From Chloroflexota bacterium (GTDB lineage: Bacteria > Chloroflexota > Anaerolineae > Caldilineales > Caldilineaceae), in contig JAGWYN010000013.1 of assembly GCA_018969295.1 (NCBI GenBank), positions 1-64,000 on the forward strand: a DNA stretch of 64,000 nucleotides, given 5' to 3'. The translations under genes and the position numbers were made by a program. This document shows positions 37,132-47,299 of the stretch, in pieces (within the stretch, counting starts at the first letter, position 1; every line of letters begins with the position of its first letter). The notes below the pieces were generated by a model, which worked only from the letters and a program-made list of their open reading frames with translations, ran no database searches and was not told the origin of the DNA.

Positions 37132-39177
37132 ATGAAGGCTGACAGCCTACACATGGCCAAGGTGTTCAGTTCTGGCGGCGACGTGCACTACGTCCTCCCC
37201 CACTTCCAGCGGGAGTACGCCTGGGAGAAGCCAGAGTGGCAAACTCTGCTCACGGACATCTTCAGCGTCTACGAGATCTACGACGACGAGCAACCGCCCG
37301 AACATTTCATGGGGTCGCTTGTGGTTATCAACGACGGCACTCAGGCGGGCACAGTGCCGGTCTTTCGCCTGGTAGATGGCCAGCAGCGCCTGACTACCCT
37401 CTCCCTCTTGCTGTGCGCCCTGGAGCGGTTGCTGGACGGCGATGACACATACTCCAGCCTGTGCCGCAAATTGCGTCGGATGCTGGTCAACCAGGATGAG
37501 AGCGGCGATCTCCACTACAAGTTATTGCCCACGGTCAAATATAGCGACCGAGCCTGCTATTGCGCCATCGTCACGGGCAGGCAGCCGCCAGAGAGCGTGG
37601 AATCCAAGGTCCCCGAGGCGTTTATCTATCTGACCAGTCAACTAGACAATCGTTTCAAGAGTGACGGTATCGATGCCCACCGTCTCTTCAACGTACTGAT
37701 GACCAGTTTGCAGGTCGTCTTCATCAACCTGAGCCCCAACGAACGCCCCTACGAGATCTTCGAAAGCCTTAACTACAAGGGCAAGTCCCTGACCCAGGCC
37801 GATCTGGTGCGCAACTACATCGCCATGAAACTGCCGCCTGAGCGTCAGGAGCCGGTCTTCACAGGGCTGTGGTCGCCTATCGAGGAAATGCTGTTGGAAA
37901 AGCGCACGGTAGGTCGCTCTCGCCTGGGCGAACTCACTGCGTTTCTGCGCCACTACTTTGCCTACCTATCGGGTGTATTGATCAACGAAGAGCACGTCTA
38001 TTCTCGCTTTCGGGATCGCGGTCAGGCCATGAGTGTGGCCGAGTTTGAGCAGGAACTGACCCATATTAAACGTTTTGCCCGCTACTACGACCGCCTCTTG
38101 CGCCCACAGCGCGAGTTGGATATAGAAGTTCGGCAGCAACTGGAGCGCCTGCGCATCCTCGAAAGCGCCACTGGCTATCCGTTTCTGCTCTTCATGTACG
38201 ATGAATGGCAGCAAGGCAACATCAGTCGGGACGAGTTCCTTGCCGGCCTGCGACTTATCGAGACTTACATGGTGCGTCGCTTCCTCAATCGGGATTCCAC
38301 CAACTACCTCAACAAGATGTTCCCGGTGCTGATCAGGGATATTCAAGTGACGAACTTCGCGGCGTCTCTACGCAGGGCGTTGGGAACTCGGAATGAGCCG
38401 AGCGATGTACGGCTGCGCCAGTCGGCAGAGACCGTTGAACTGTATGGCAAGGACAGTTCCACTCGCCAGAAACTGGCACTGGTTTTTGATGCCATCAACC
38501 GCCAGCTGTCGGCCGGCAGTGGAGCCTACACCGTCCTGAGCGACGATCCCACAATCGAACACATTATGCCCCAAACACTCACCGATGCATGGCAGCGCCA
38601 CCTCGGTGAGAACTGGCAACAGGACTTTGGGCTCCTTCATACGCTGGGAAATCTCACAGTGGTAACCCTGGATTGGAACTCACAGTTGTCGAATAGCCGC
38701 TATGATGTCAAGCGGCAGAAATTGGCCGAGCACGGCCTCCTACTCAATCAAGTGTACTTCCGGAAACAAGCGCCTGATGTCTGGAATGGTCAGTCGATTC
38801 GCACGCGCGCTCAGTGGCTGATGGCCAGGATCACCGAAAACTGGCCGCAGTTGAATGAAACGGCTGCAACTTGGGAGGAAAAACCGAAGGCAGTGGTCAT
38901 TCTCGACGAAGTCTATCCTGTGTACAGTTGGCGAGATGTGCTGCGTCGGACTGCGGAATTCGCAGTCCAGTGGTGCGGCGACAAGTTCGAGGAACAGGTG
39001 GTCGCCAAACGGGCTAGCTACTTTATCCGTGAACCTTCCAACGACGCCTGGCACAAATTAAACAACGGATGGTGGGTGTACGTCAATCTCAGCGCCGATG
39101 CCATCAAACAGGTCAGCGCCGCCATCATCGAGGCAGCTGACATTCCGAAAGACGAGTATGACGTGAAGCTTTGGTAG
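37132..39177 (+). CDS. DUF262-DUF1524 (GmrSD-like) protein
   Basis: A 681-residue protein with an N-terminal DUF262 domain (QREYAWEKPEW, and the NTPase-like FRLVDGQQRLTTLSLLL). The C-terminal DUF1524 HNH-type nuclease region is EHIMPQ...LHTLGNLTVV (residues about 475-520). An extra 140-residue tail ends in DEYDVKLW. GmrSD enzymes cleave modified phage DNA in an NTP-dependent manner. ATG follows the methylase stop with no spacer (TAG-ATG), indicating translational coupling. It suggests a two-layer system: methylation-based discrimination plus a modification-dependent or NTP-sensing nuclease. Confidence 0.9.
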   Translation: MKADSLHMAKVFSSGGDVHYVLPHFQREYAWEKPEWQTLLTDIFSVYEIYDDEQPPEHFMGSLVVINDGTQAGTVPVFRLVDGQQRLTTLSLLLCALERLLDGDDTYSSLCRKLRRMLVNQDESGDLHYKLLPTVKYSDRACYCAIVTGRQPPESVESKVPEAFIYLTSQLDNRFKSDGIDAHRLFNVLMTSLQVVFINLSPNERPYEIFESLNYKGKSLTQADLVRNYIAMKLPPERQEPVFTGLWSPIEEMLLEKRTVGRSRLGELTAFLRHYFAYLSGVLINEEHVYSRFRDRGQAMSVAEFEQELTHIKRFARYYDRLLRPQRELDIEVRQQLERLRILESATGYPFLLFMYDEWQQGNISRDEFLAGLRLIETYMVRRFLNRDSTNYLNKMFPVLIRDIQVTNFAASLRRALGTRNEPSDVRLRQSAETVELYGKDSSTRQKLALVFDAINRQLSAGSGAYTVLSDDPTIEHIMPQTLTDAWQRHLGENWQQDFGLLHTLGNLTVVTLDWNSQLSNSRYDVKRQKLAEHGLLLNQVYFRKQAPDVWNGQSIRTRAQWLMARITENWPQLNETAATWEEKPKAVVILDEVYPVYSWRDVLRRTAEFAVQWCGDKFEEQVVAKRASYFIREPSNDAWHKLNNGWWVYVNLSADAIKQVSAAIIEAADIPKDEYDVKLW

Positions 39178-39203
39178 ATGATCGATACGATTGGGTAATC
39201 CTC

Positions 39204-39770
39204 ATGCAATGGAATCCCATTCATCCCTCTACAAGCATCCTCGACGGCCTGGAACTACTTGGTCTGGGTGATTCCAACTTGCTGGCACGCCCCAATCTCG
39301 CCCTACTCTCTTCCGCCCGGGCGCCTGCCGGCATTCTGCTGGCAATCCACGACCTGGCGCAGCATTGGCGACGCAATGGGCCGGTGATCATGAGCGGGTT
39401 TCAGTCACCCGTGGAAAATGAGGCATTGGCTGTGCTGTTGCGTGGGCCGCAGCCTCTGGTAATCTGGCTGGCACGCGGGCCGTTGACGCGTTTGCCAGAC
39501 GCCTATCGCCAACCACTGGCGAAGGCACGCCTGCTCCTGGTCTCATCCTTTAGAACGGAGATCAAACGCGCCAGTGAGGAGACGGCCATGCAACGTAACC
39601 TGCTGTTGGCTCAGGCCGCCGATGCCCTGCTGGTGGCCCATGCCGAGCCGGATAGCAAGACCGCCACGTTAGCAGCCGCGCTGCTGAGCACAGGTAAGGC
39701 GGTCTACACGCTGGACCATGCCGCCAATCAAAATCTGTTGGAGATGGGGGCGCAAGTCTATACGCCGTAA
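39204..39770 (+). CDS. DprA/SLOG-like Rossmann protein
   Basis: A 188-residue protein resembling the Rossmann core of DprA/Smf. It shows LLGLGDSNLLARPNLALLSSARAP, GPVIMSGFQSPVENEAL, PQPLVIWLARGP and QAADALLVAHAEPDSKT. It is shorter than DprA and lacks its terminal domains. SLOG-superfamily proteins bind nucleotides or nucleotide-derived signals in several defence systems. ATG 39204 lacks a good ribosome site; an upstream TTG at 39171 overlapping the DUF262 stop is an alternative. It is the last gene of the island, 16 bases before the right direct repeat. Confidence 0.75.
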   Translation: MQWNPIHPSTSILDGLELLGLGDSNLLARPNLALLSSARAPAGILLAIHDLAQHWRRNGPVIMSGFQSPVENEALAVLLRGPQPLVIWLARGPLTRLPDAYRQPLAKARLLLVSSFRTEIKRASEETAMQRNLLLAQAADALLVAHAEPDSKTATLAAALLSTGKAVYTLDHAANQNLLEMGAQVYTP

Positions 39771-39786
39771 TGTGTTGAATGTGTCA

Positions 39787-39871
39787 GGGGGCTCGTCGGC
39801 TTTGCTGTGGGGATTGTGTTGCTGGCTGGCCTGGCCCTTTGGCGCTGGCGGGCAGGGGGCCGCTCCTAGTT
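39787..39871 (+). repeat. 85-bp direct repeat, right copy (displaced yfhO 3' end)
   Basis: A perfect copy of 30248-30332. Here it encodes nothing intact: it lies after the DprA-like gene and before the stop codon of the convergent lipoprotein gene (39871-39873). It marks the probable original yfhO 3' end. Confidence 0.97.
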
Positions 39872-41145
39872 TACCGATTCCAAATCAGCACGAGCCGACT
39901 TCGCCGGAGCCCATCCAGCGACGTGTAAAGATAGGTGCGTCCGTCCAGCACCACCGGGTCGGCGTGCCCGAGCCCGATGTTGCCGGGCAGGTCGACCAGC
40001 AGCGGGTTGCCGGGATACTTCTCCCACGCTCCATCGATCTGGTCGGTGAGGGAGCGGGCCAGCCCCAGCCCAAACTGAGTGTCGCCGGCATCGCCGGCTC
40101 CCGGGCCACGCACCCCTTCATAGAGCAGGTAGTAGCGGCGTCCGTCGATGTCGTCCAGCCGTTGCAGTTCGGCCGAACTGACCGTGCGGAAGTCGAAGTA
40201 GGGGTTGGCGCTGGCGTCGCTGCGTGCCCGTGGGCCGTACTCTGCCGCACCGACCAGAAGCGGATTGTGCTCACAGGGGACAAAGGGGCGATCGGGCGCG
40301 TCGACGGGGCGTTTGAAACAACCCAGCGCCCCTGGATTTTGCCCCTGAGCCATCAGCACGTAGACAGTTCCGTCTTCGACAAAGACTCCGGGAGGCCCCC
40401 CCCGCAGACATTCGTAGTCAAAAGGGACAAAGGGATGCTCGCCGATGCGCTCCTCGGCCGGGCAGTCGCTGTGCCAAAGATGCCAGACGACAGATTCGGC
40501 GACATGGGTTGGGGCAGACCAGGTTGTCCCGTCGCTGGAGGTACGCAGCATGACCCGGCCGAGGTATTCGTAGACCATCCAGGCAAGGCCGGCGGCGTAG
40601 GTGACGCTCGGGTACTGCTGTTGCACGATGTGGTCGCCGTCTGCCGTGCAAGGGCACTGGGTGCACTCGATCAGACAGGTCGGTGGCTGGGGCAGGGTGA
40701 AGGTCTGCCCTCCATCTTGGCTGGTGTATACCACCACGCAGCCAGGAAATTCGACGGCTGCCCCACATCTATCTCGCACGCCAGCCGACCGGTCGCTGGC
40801 GTGTACGTAGGACCACAGGCTGCCGTTGCCCATCACCAAGGTATCAGATTCTCCCATCGGCAGGCCGGTGTCGGCGACATCGACCGCAAACTGGGCGTTT
40901 CCCGCCCACAGGTCGGCCAACGTCGGCGCACGGCTGGGAGCCGATGCCTGGATCAGGGAGGGCGTGGCTGCTGTTGCGGCGGTCGCAGGCAGGGGCGTGA
41001 CAGAGGCCACCGCCGGTTTTTCTGCACCCCCTGCTGGCGGCTGCCCCAACGTGGGAGGCAGCGCCGGTTTGCCTGGGGTAGGACGGCAGGCGGCCAAAGC
41101 CAGCCACAGCGTCAGCCACAGGGCTACCCAAACGGCAAAGCGCAT
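39871..41145 (-). CDS. Lipoprotein with sialidase/BNR-like beta-propeller
   Basis: A 424-residue exported protein. It begins MRFAVWVALWLTLWLALAAC with a lipobox LAAC, so Cys20 is probably lipidated. A Pro/Ala/Thr linker follows to about residue 70. The rest looks like a beta-propeller with Asp-box-type turns (YTSQDGGQTF, RTSSDGTTWS) and GH32/43-like phrases (DPVVLDGRTYLYTSLDG). Eight or so cysteines in the middle suggest disulfides. A glycan-binding or glycosidase role is likely but unproven. Its start is three bases after the Gfo/Idh stop. Its TAA overlaps the right direct repeat by one base. Confidence 0.75.
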   Translation of the reverse strand: MRFAVWVALWLTLWLALAACRPTPGKPALPPTLGQPPAGGAEKPAVASVTPLPATAATAATPSLIQASAPSRAPTLADLWAGNAQFAVDVADTGLPMGESDTLVMGNGSLWSYVHASDRSAGVRDRCGAAVEFPGCVVVYTSQDGGQTFTLPQPPTCLIECTQCPCTADGDHIVQQQYPSVTYAAGLAWMVYEYLGRVMLRTSSDGTTWSAPTHVAESVVWHLWHSDCPAEERIGEHPFVPFDYECLRGGPPGVFVEDGTVYVLMAQGQNPGALGCFKRPVDAPDRPFVPCEHNPLLVGAAEYGPRARSDASANPYFDFRTVSSAELQRLDDIDGRRYYLLYEGVRGPGAGDAGDTQFGLGLARSLTDQIDGAWEKYPGNPLLVDLPGNIGLGHADPVVLDGRTYLYTSLDGLRRSRLVLIWNR

Positions 41146-41148
41146 CGG

Positions 41149-42132
41149 CTACTCCATCGGGTAGCGCAGCCCGATCTGGCTGCGCACGCTGTCCATCACC
41201 CCCATGATCCGCACCGATTCGTCGAGCGGCATGACACTGCTTTCCATCTGGCCCGCCGCCACACACGCTGCCACTTCGATCGCCTCGTGGCTGTAGCCGT
41301 TGGCAAGATAGGGGCGGTGGATCACTTCAGGGGCGTTGTTGGCCTGCTGCAGGGTGAGGGTATTGCCAACCCACCACGGGCTGTGCAGCCGGATCGACCC
41401 TTGATCGCCCAGCAGGATCGCTTCCTGCAGGGTCGTGGCGCGCACAGTGGTCGAGAGCAAGGCGAGCTCTCCGCCTGGGAAGCCGAGCAGAATGCCGGTG
41501 TTTTCGTCGACGCCAGAGCTGCCCAGCGCAGCCAGCGCTGCGATGCGGTCGGGCTGGCCCAGCAGCAACATGGCCAACGAAATCGGATAAATGCCGACGT
41601 CGAGCAAGGCCCCGCCGCCCAGCGCAGGGTCGAAGAGTCGGCTGGCAGGGTTGAAACTGGCGCGGAAACCAAAGTCCGCCTGCACCATCTGCAGCTTGCC
41701 GATCGCCCCGGCGGCCACCAGGTTGCGGGTCTCGACCAGGATGGGGAGATAGCGAGACCACATTGCTTCCATCAGAAAGCGCTGGAGCCGTCGGGCCTCT
41801 TCCACCATTTTCTGTGCTTCCGCCGCATGGATCGCAAAGGGTTTCTCGACCAGAACATGTTTGCCGTGGCGCAGCGCCAGCAGCGTATGCTCGCAGTGAA
41901 AGGTGTGCGGCGTCGCCACGTAGACAGCGTCGATCTCCGGGTCGGCGACGAGCGCTTCGTAGCCCGTATGGCAGCGCTCGATGTTGAACCGGTCAGCAAA
42001 GCGGCGTGCGTTCTCTGGGGAACGGGAGCCGACCGCGGCCACCACCTGCTCTTCCAGGGCAGCTACCCCCGTCGCAAATTTGACGGCAATGCTGCCCGGC
42101 CCCAGGATGCCCCAACGAAATTTTGTACGCAT
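41149..42132 (-). CDS. Gfo/Idh/MocA-family oxidoreductase
   Basis: A 327-residue NAD(P)-dependent oxidoreductase. The Rossmann motif is WGILGPGSIAVKFA, the EKP motif is HVLVEKPFAIHA near residue 93, and the C-terminal domain has GGGALLDVGIYPISLA, typical of dihydrodiol/glucose-fructose oxidoreductase-like members. ATG 42132 follows CTGGAG. It is downstream of the orphan molybdenum hydroxylase gene (73-base gap) and immediately upstream of the lipoprotein gene. Its relation to the hydroxylase may be metabolic or incidental. Confidence 0.9.
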   Translation of the reverse strand: MRTKFRWGILGPGSIAVKFATGVAALEEQVVAAVGSRSPENARRFADRFNIERCHTGYEALVADPEIDAVYVATPHTFHCEHTLLALRHGKHVLVEKPFAIHAAEAQKMVEEARRLQRFLMEAMWSRYLPILVETRNLVAAGAIGKLQMVQADFGFRASFNPASRLFDPALGGGALLDVGIYPISLAMLLLGQPDRIAALAALGSSGVDENTGILLGFPGGELALLSTTVRATTLQEAILLGDQGSIRLHSPWWVGNTLTLQQANNAPEVIHRPYLANGYSHEAIEVAACVAAGQMESSVMPLDESVRIMGVMDSVRSQIGLRYPME

Positions 42133-42205
42133 GCAAATCTCCAGTTTGCTGGCGGCGCATCCGCGCACGCCTGGTTGGATAAGGATTACTTGACGGCCAG
42201 ACGGC

Positions 42206-44476
<2,271 letters not shown>

Positions 44477-44486
44477 TGGTTTTCCC

Positions 44487-44843
44487 TCAGCTTTGACGAA
44501 GCAGCATCGGGCCCAGTTGGCGTCCGCCCAGCAGATGCAGGTGCAGGTGGAACACCTCCTGCCCGCCGTCGCGGTTGCAGTTGACCAGCAGCCGATAGCC
44601 ACTCTCGGCGACCCCTTGCTGGGCAGCGATCTGGCTGGCGACGACGAACAGATGGCCGAGCAGCTGTTCGTCCTCGGCGCCAACGTCGTTGGCGGTCGGG
44701 ATCAACCGGTTGGGAACGATCAAAATGTGGACCGGCGCCTGTGGGTTGATATCGCGAAAGGCTGTGACCTGGTCGTCCTGAAAGACGATCTCAGACGGTA
44801 TTTCGCGACGGATAATTTTGCTAAAAATTGTCTCAGCGGCCAT
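44487..44843 (-). CDS. HIT-family nucleotide-binding hydrolase
   Basis: A 118-residue histidine-triad protein (HINT-like). IFSKIIRREIPSEIVF at the start, ILIVPNRLIPTANDV, and the triad HLHLHLLGG near the C-terminus. Such enzymes hydrolyse nucleoside phosphoramidates and acyl-AMPs. ATG 44843 is supported by GGAGGGG. It is the first gene of an operon with the orphan molybdenum hydroxylase, Gfo/Idh enzyme and lipoprotein, an unusual association. Confidence 0.93.
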   Translation of the reverse strand: MAAETIFSKIIRREIPSEIVFQDDQVTAFRDINPQAPVHILIVPNRLIPTANDVGAEDEQLLGHLFVVASQIAAQQGVAESGYRLLVNCNRDGGQEVFHLHLHLLGGRQLGPMLLRQS

Positions 44844-44922
44844 TGTGCCCCCCACCCCTCCATTCTTTTCAGCACAGTTTTTCAGCAAGCCCGAACCAGA
44901 ATGTTGGGGTTCTGCTCTGCAC

Positions 44923-44952
44923 AGTATAGCGCATGCACAGTTTTTGTGCCAG
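44923..44952 (-). promoter_or_regulatory. Promoter of the HIT-hydroxylase operon
   Basis: On the minus strand CTGGCA (44947-44952), an 18-bp spacer and TATACT (44923-44928), preceded by TGCGC. The -35 lies within a short inverted repeat (GTGCCA...TGGCAC) around 44946-44970 that could also act as a terminator for the upstream hydrolase gene. Confidence 0.55.
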
Positions 44953-44989
44953 TACAGTTTTTTGTGGCACGATGGGCGTCCAGGCTCCC

Positions 44990-46108
44990 TTAAAGATGGC
45001 TGCGATAGAATTCGATGGTGCGCTGCATGGCTTCTTCAAAGGCGGGGGACTGGAGGTTGTGGCCGCCGCTGGCGTATTCGTGGAGTTCGAAGGGTTTGCC
45101 GGTCGCCTCCAGGACTGCGGCCAGGTCGCGCGCGTAGCCGATATTGACGACAGCATCGTCCACCGCATGGTGGATCTGGAGCGGTGTCTGCAGCCAGTCG
45201 ATGTGAGCGGTCAACGAAACAGCCCGCCAGAACGGATGTCGCGTATTGGGGGGGCCATAGGTCTCTCGCAGCAGCCGGCTGTTGCGCTGGCTGGCGGTCG
45301 AGGAGGCGGCATCGGGCCGGTAGGAGCGATCCTGGATGGCGTACTGGGTGAAATCGTCGTAGCTGTAGACCGCACCCGCCCAGATCACGCCGGCGCGAAA
45401 GGCGGGTTCCACCAGCATGGCGCGCAGCGTGATGTTGCCGGCCATGCTGTGCCCCCAGACCCCGATTCGTTGAGGGTTGACGCGCTCCAGCCGCTGCAGG
45501 CTTTTGAACGCAGCAAGGGTGTCGACGGTATATCCTGGGGAAAAGTAGGCGCCGGTCGCTTCTCCTTCTGAGCTGGCATGGCCGCGCAGATCAATCTTGA
45601 AGACGACAAAGCCGGCACGCGCCAGGCTGTCGACATAGGCGATGTAGCGCTCTGTCGTGCGATAGATGTCGGGAGGGATGTAGCCGTGGACGAAGACGAT
45701 CGCCTTGTGTCCGCCTGCGGGCATCTCCCCCAGCGGCAGGGTCAGCAACCCATAGATCTTGTGGCCTTCTGACTGGTAGCTGGCAATGTACCGTTCGTAG
45801 TTGGCACCGTTCTCCAGCTGCCGCTCGAAGGTAAGGTCGCTGCCTTCAACCGTGCGTTCGGCCAACGCTTCGAGGGTCAGTTCGTCGCCCACAGCAAACT
45901 GAAGGCGGGCTGGCGCAGGGGCTGCTGGCTGGGGTTCCAGCGTCGCTGCATCGAGCCGTTCGGCGTGATAGAGGGCAGAGGCTGCTGCCTTTTCGGCTGC
46001 CAGCAGGGAAGCCGGTGCCACGATGGGGCGGCAACCGCCGAGCAAGAGGGAGAAGAGAAATGCCAAGAGGACGCTGGATCTCACTTGTAGGCCTCGCATT
46101 CTGAGCAT
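44990..46108 (-). CDS. Exported alpha/beta-hydrolase (S9/prolyl-oligopeptidase-like), lipoprotein
   Basis: A 372-residue protein starting with a hydrophobic signal and lipobox (VLLAFLFSLLLGGC), so it is probably lipid-anchored outside the membrane. The catalytic domain shows the oxyanion segment IVFVHGYIPP, the nucleophile GHSMAG (Ser), Asp in HHAVDDAVV, and His in ASGGHNL. Substrates of this family are peptides or esters and cannot be predicted here. An alternative ATG at 46099 would shorten the signal by three residues. It is upstream of, and on the same strand as, the HIT operon, but the promoter between them separates transcription. Confidence 0.85.
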   Translation of the reverse strand: MLRMRGLQVRSSVLLAFLFSLLLGGCRPIVAPASLLAAEKAAASALYHAERLDAATLEPQPAAPAPARLQFAVGDELTLEALAERTVEGSDLTFERQLENGANYERYIASYQSEGHKIYGLLTLPLGEMPAGGHKAIVFVHGYIPPDIYRTTERYIAYVDSLARAGFVVFKIDLRGHASSEGEATGAYFSPGYTVDTLAAFKSLQRLERVNPQRIGVWGHSMAGNITLRAMLVEPAFRAGVIWAGAVYSYDDFTQYAIQDRSYRPDAASSTASQRNSRLLRETYGPPNTRHPFWRAVSLTAHIDWLQTPLQIHHAVDDAVVNIGYARDLAAVLEATGKPFELHEYASGGHNLQSPAFEEAMQRTIEFYRSHL

Positions 46109-46211
46109 GGGCAAGCGGCCCCCGTCTGGTGTCGGTGCTGCCGGCCACGACCAACGGTTCCTGCAAAGACTATGCAGATTCTGCAATAGTACTGCGTGCA
46201 GCGTCTCTCAT

Positions 46212-46250
46212 AAAAAAAGCTGGGCGTGCAGATCACTCTGCACGCCCAGC
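46212..46250 (-). terminator. Intrinsic terminator of the secreted repeat-protein gene
   Basis: A 14-bp perfect stem (46219-46232 with 46237-46250, loop TCAC) is followed on the minus strand by seven U residues (46212-46218). It is 40 bases after the 46290 stop. Confidence 0.85.
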
Positions 46251-46289
46251 GGGCTCTGGCTGAGGAGGAGACAGCCTGCCTCGCGTCCG

Positions 46290-46913
46290 CTACGAATTGG
46301 CCTCCGGGGTCGCAGTGGGTGCTCCGGGCATCCTGCCGTGTGGATGGAAGCCACCGTGGTCACCCCAACCTTCCATTCGGTCGCCCCCCATGCCCCGCCC
46401 GTGCATGCCCCGCCCGTGCATTCCCCGTCCAAAAGGCTGGCTCTCCCACGCACCCTGGGCTTCCCGCAGCAGGTCGGCCTGTTCCTGGGTAAGCGCACCC
46501 GCTTCGACCGCAGCGTCGAGGGCTTCTTCCAGATTCTGGGCGTTTTCATTGGCGGTATAGCGCATAAAGGCATGTCGAGCCAGCAGCAGGTCGGCCTGTT
46601 CCTGGGTGAGCGCGCCCTCTTCGACCGCCTGGGCAAGCAGCGCTTCATGTGCCTTCTGCTGGGCCGCCTGCAGCGCTTCTACAGAGATGCCGAGCGCCTC
46701 AGCCAGGAATTCTGCGTGGTCTCCCTGCATGCCGCCGAACCCCCGCATTCCAAACATGCCCCCCCCTCTCCCCCAAGGTTCTGTTGGCTCGGCCTCCCCC
46801 TCTGCCTGGGCAAAGCTGCTCTGGGGGAACAGGGTCGCTGCGGTGAACGCCAGTGCGCCGATCAGGGCGCCCGCGAGGAGCCAGCGCTGCCAGAATGATT
46901 TTGTGCCTGTCAT
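46290..46913 (-). CDS. Secreted Gly/Met/His-rich protein with two EEGALTQEQADLL repeats (DUF2680-like)
   Basis: A 207-residue protein. The N-terminal signal peptide (WLLAGALIGALAFTAATLFP, cleavage near SFAQA) is followed by a Gly/Met-rich stretch. Two copies of the motif VEEGALTQEQADLL and VEAGALTQEQADLL sit about 45 residues apart. A C-terminal segment rich in Gly, Met, Arg and His ends it (RGMHGRGMHGRGM). This resembles small periplasmic DUF2680-like proteins; metal binding by the Met/His region is a guess. ATG 46913 follows CGGAGG. Confidence 0.8.
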   Translation of the reverse strand: MTGTKSFWQRWLLAGALIGALAFTAATLFPQSSFAQAEGEAEPTEPWGRGGGMFGMRGFGGMQGDHAEFLAEALGISVEALQAAQQKAHEALLAQAVEEGALTQEQADLLLARHAFMRYTANENAQNLEEALDAAVEAGALTQEQADLLREAQGAWESQPFGRGMHGRGMHGRGMGGDRMEGWGDHGGFHPHGRMPGAPTATPEANS

Positions 46914-47299
46914 GGTCAAACCTCCGTGTATGAAATTTTGTACAACTCTCTGAGCCGTGTCCTGGCTCACTCTCTACAGGATGCGCCCCAAGTGCAAAAA
47001 AAGATCAGAAAAGATGTAAGAAGCTTGTAAAACTTGTCTGTTCATACAAACCGTCGCTGATTTTGTGTTTGGCGGGTCGCATGCTATTCTGTTTGTGAAA
47101 TGCTGCCAACGGGCGGCAAAAAAGAATATTGGTTTGTTTTGATTATTCCGAAGGTTCGCCCGACACGCGGTGAGTGCATGGTGACAGCCAGTGAACGGGC
47201 GCTTTTTTTGGCCGGCGGTGTTGACGGTACAACGGGGGCGAGGCCCGCAAGGGTTCCGCGGCGCAGCGGAGTCATCAAGACAGACATAAGGAGCTTGAG
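46914..47299. promoter_or_regulatory. Divergent regulatory region and long leader of the DEAD-box helicase gene
   Basis: 386 bases without a convincing gene. On the plus strand TTGTGT (47063-47068), a 16-bp spacer and TGC-TATTCT (47085-47090) could give a leader of about 200 bases. In the leader, CGCCCG (47157-47162) can pair with CGGGCG (47196-47201), followed by seven T (47203-47209): a terminator-like element before the helicase. A second GC-rich stem (ccgcggcgcagcgg) lies near 47258-47271. Cold-induced helicases often have regulatory leaders; this one is only suggestive. Confidence 0.4.

Larger units (their letters stand above)
30248..39871. mobile_element. Direct-repeat-flanked defence island inserted at the 3' end of yfhO
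   Basis: Two identical 85-bp sequences (30248-30332 and 39787-39871) bracket four co-directional defence-type genes. The left copy completes the yfhO reading frame. The right copy is a displaced yfhO 3' end that directly abuts the convergent lipoprotein gene, whose TAA uses base 39871. Removing 9,539 bp would rejoin yfhO to its old neighbour. The inside has visibly lower GC: a hand count of 36361-36420 gives 25/60, against 42/60 for 29041-29100 in yfhO. No integrase, transposase or tRNA is inside, so movement must have used a trans-acting recombinase or Campbell-type homologous integration. Confidence 0.85.

Noticed and set aside
30248..39871. Transposon or insertion sequence
   Set aside because: No transposase frame and no terminal inverted repeats; the flanks are 85-bp direct repeats derived from a gene end, too long for a target-site duplication.
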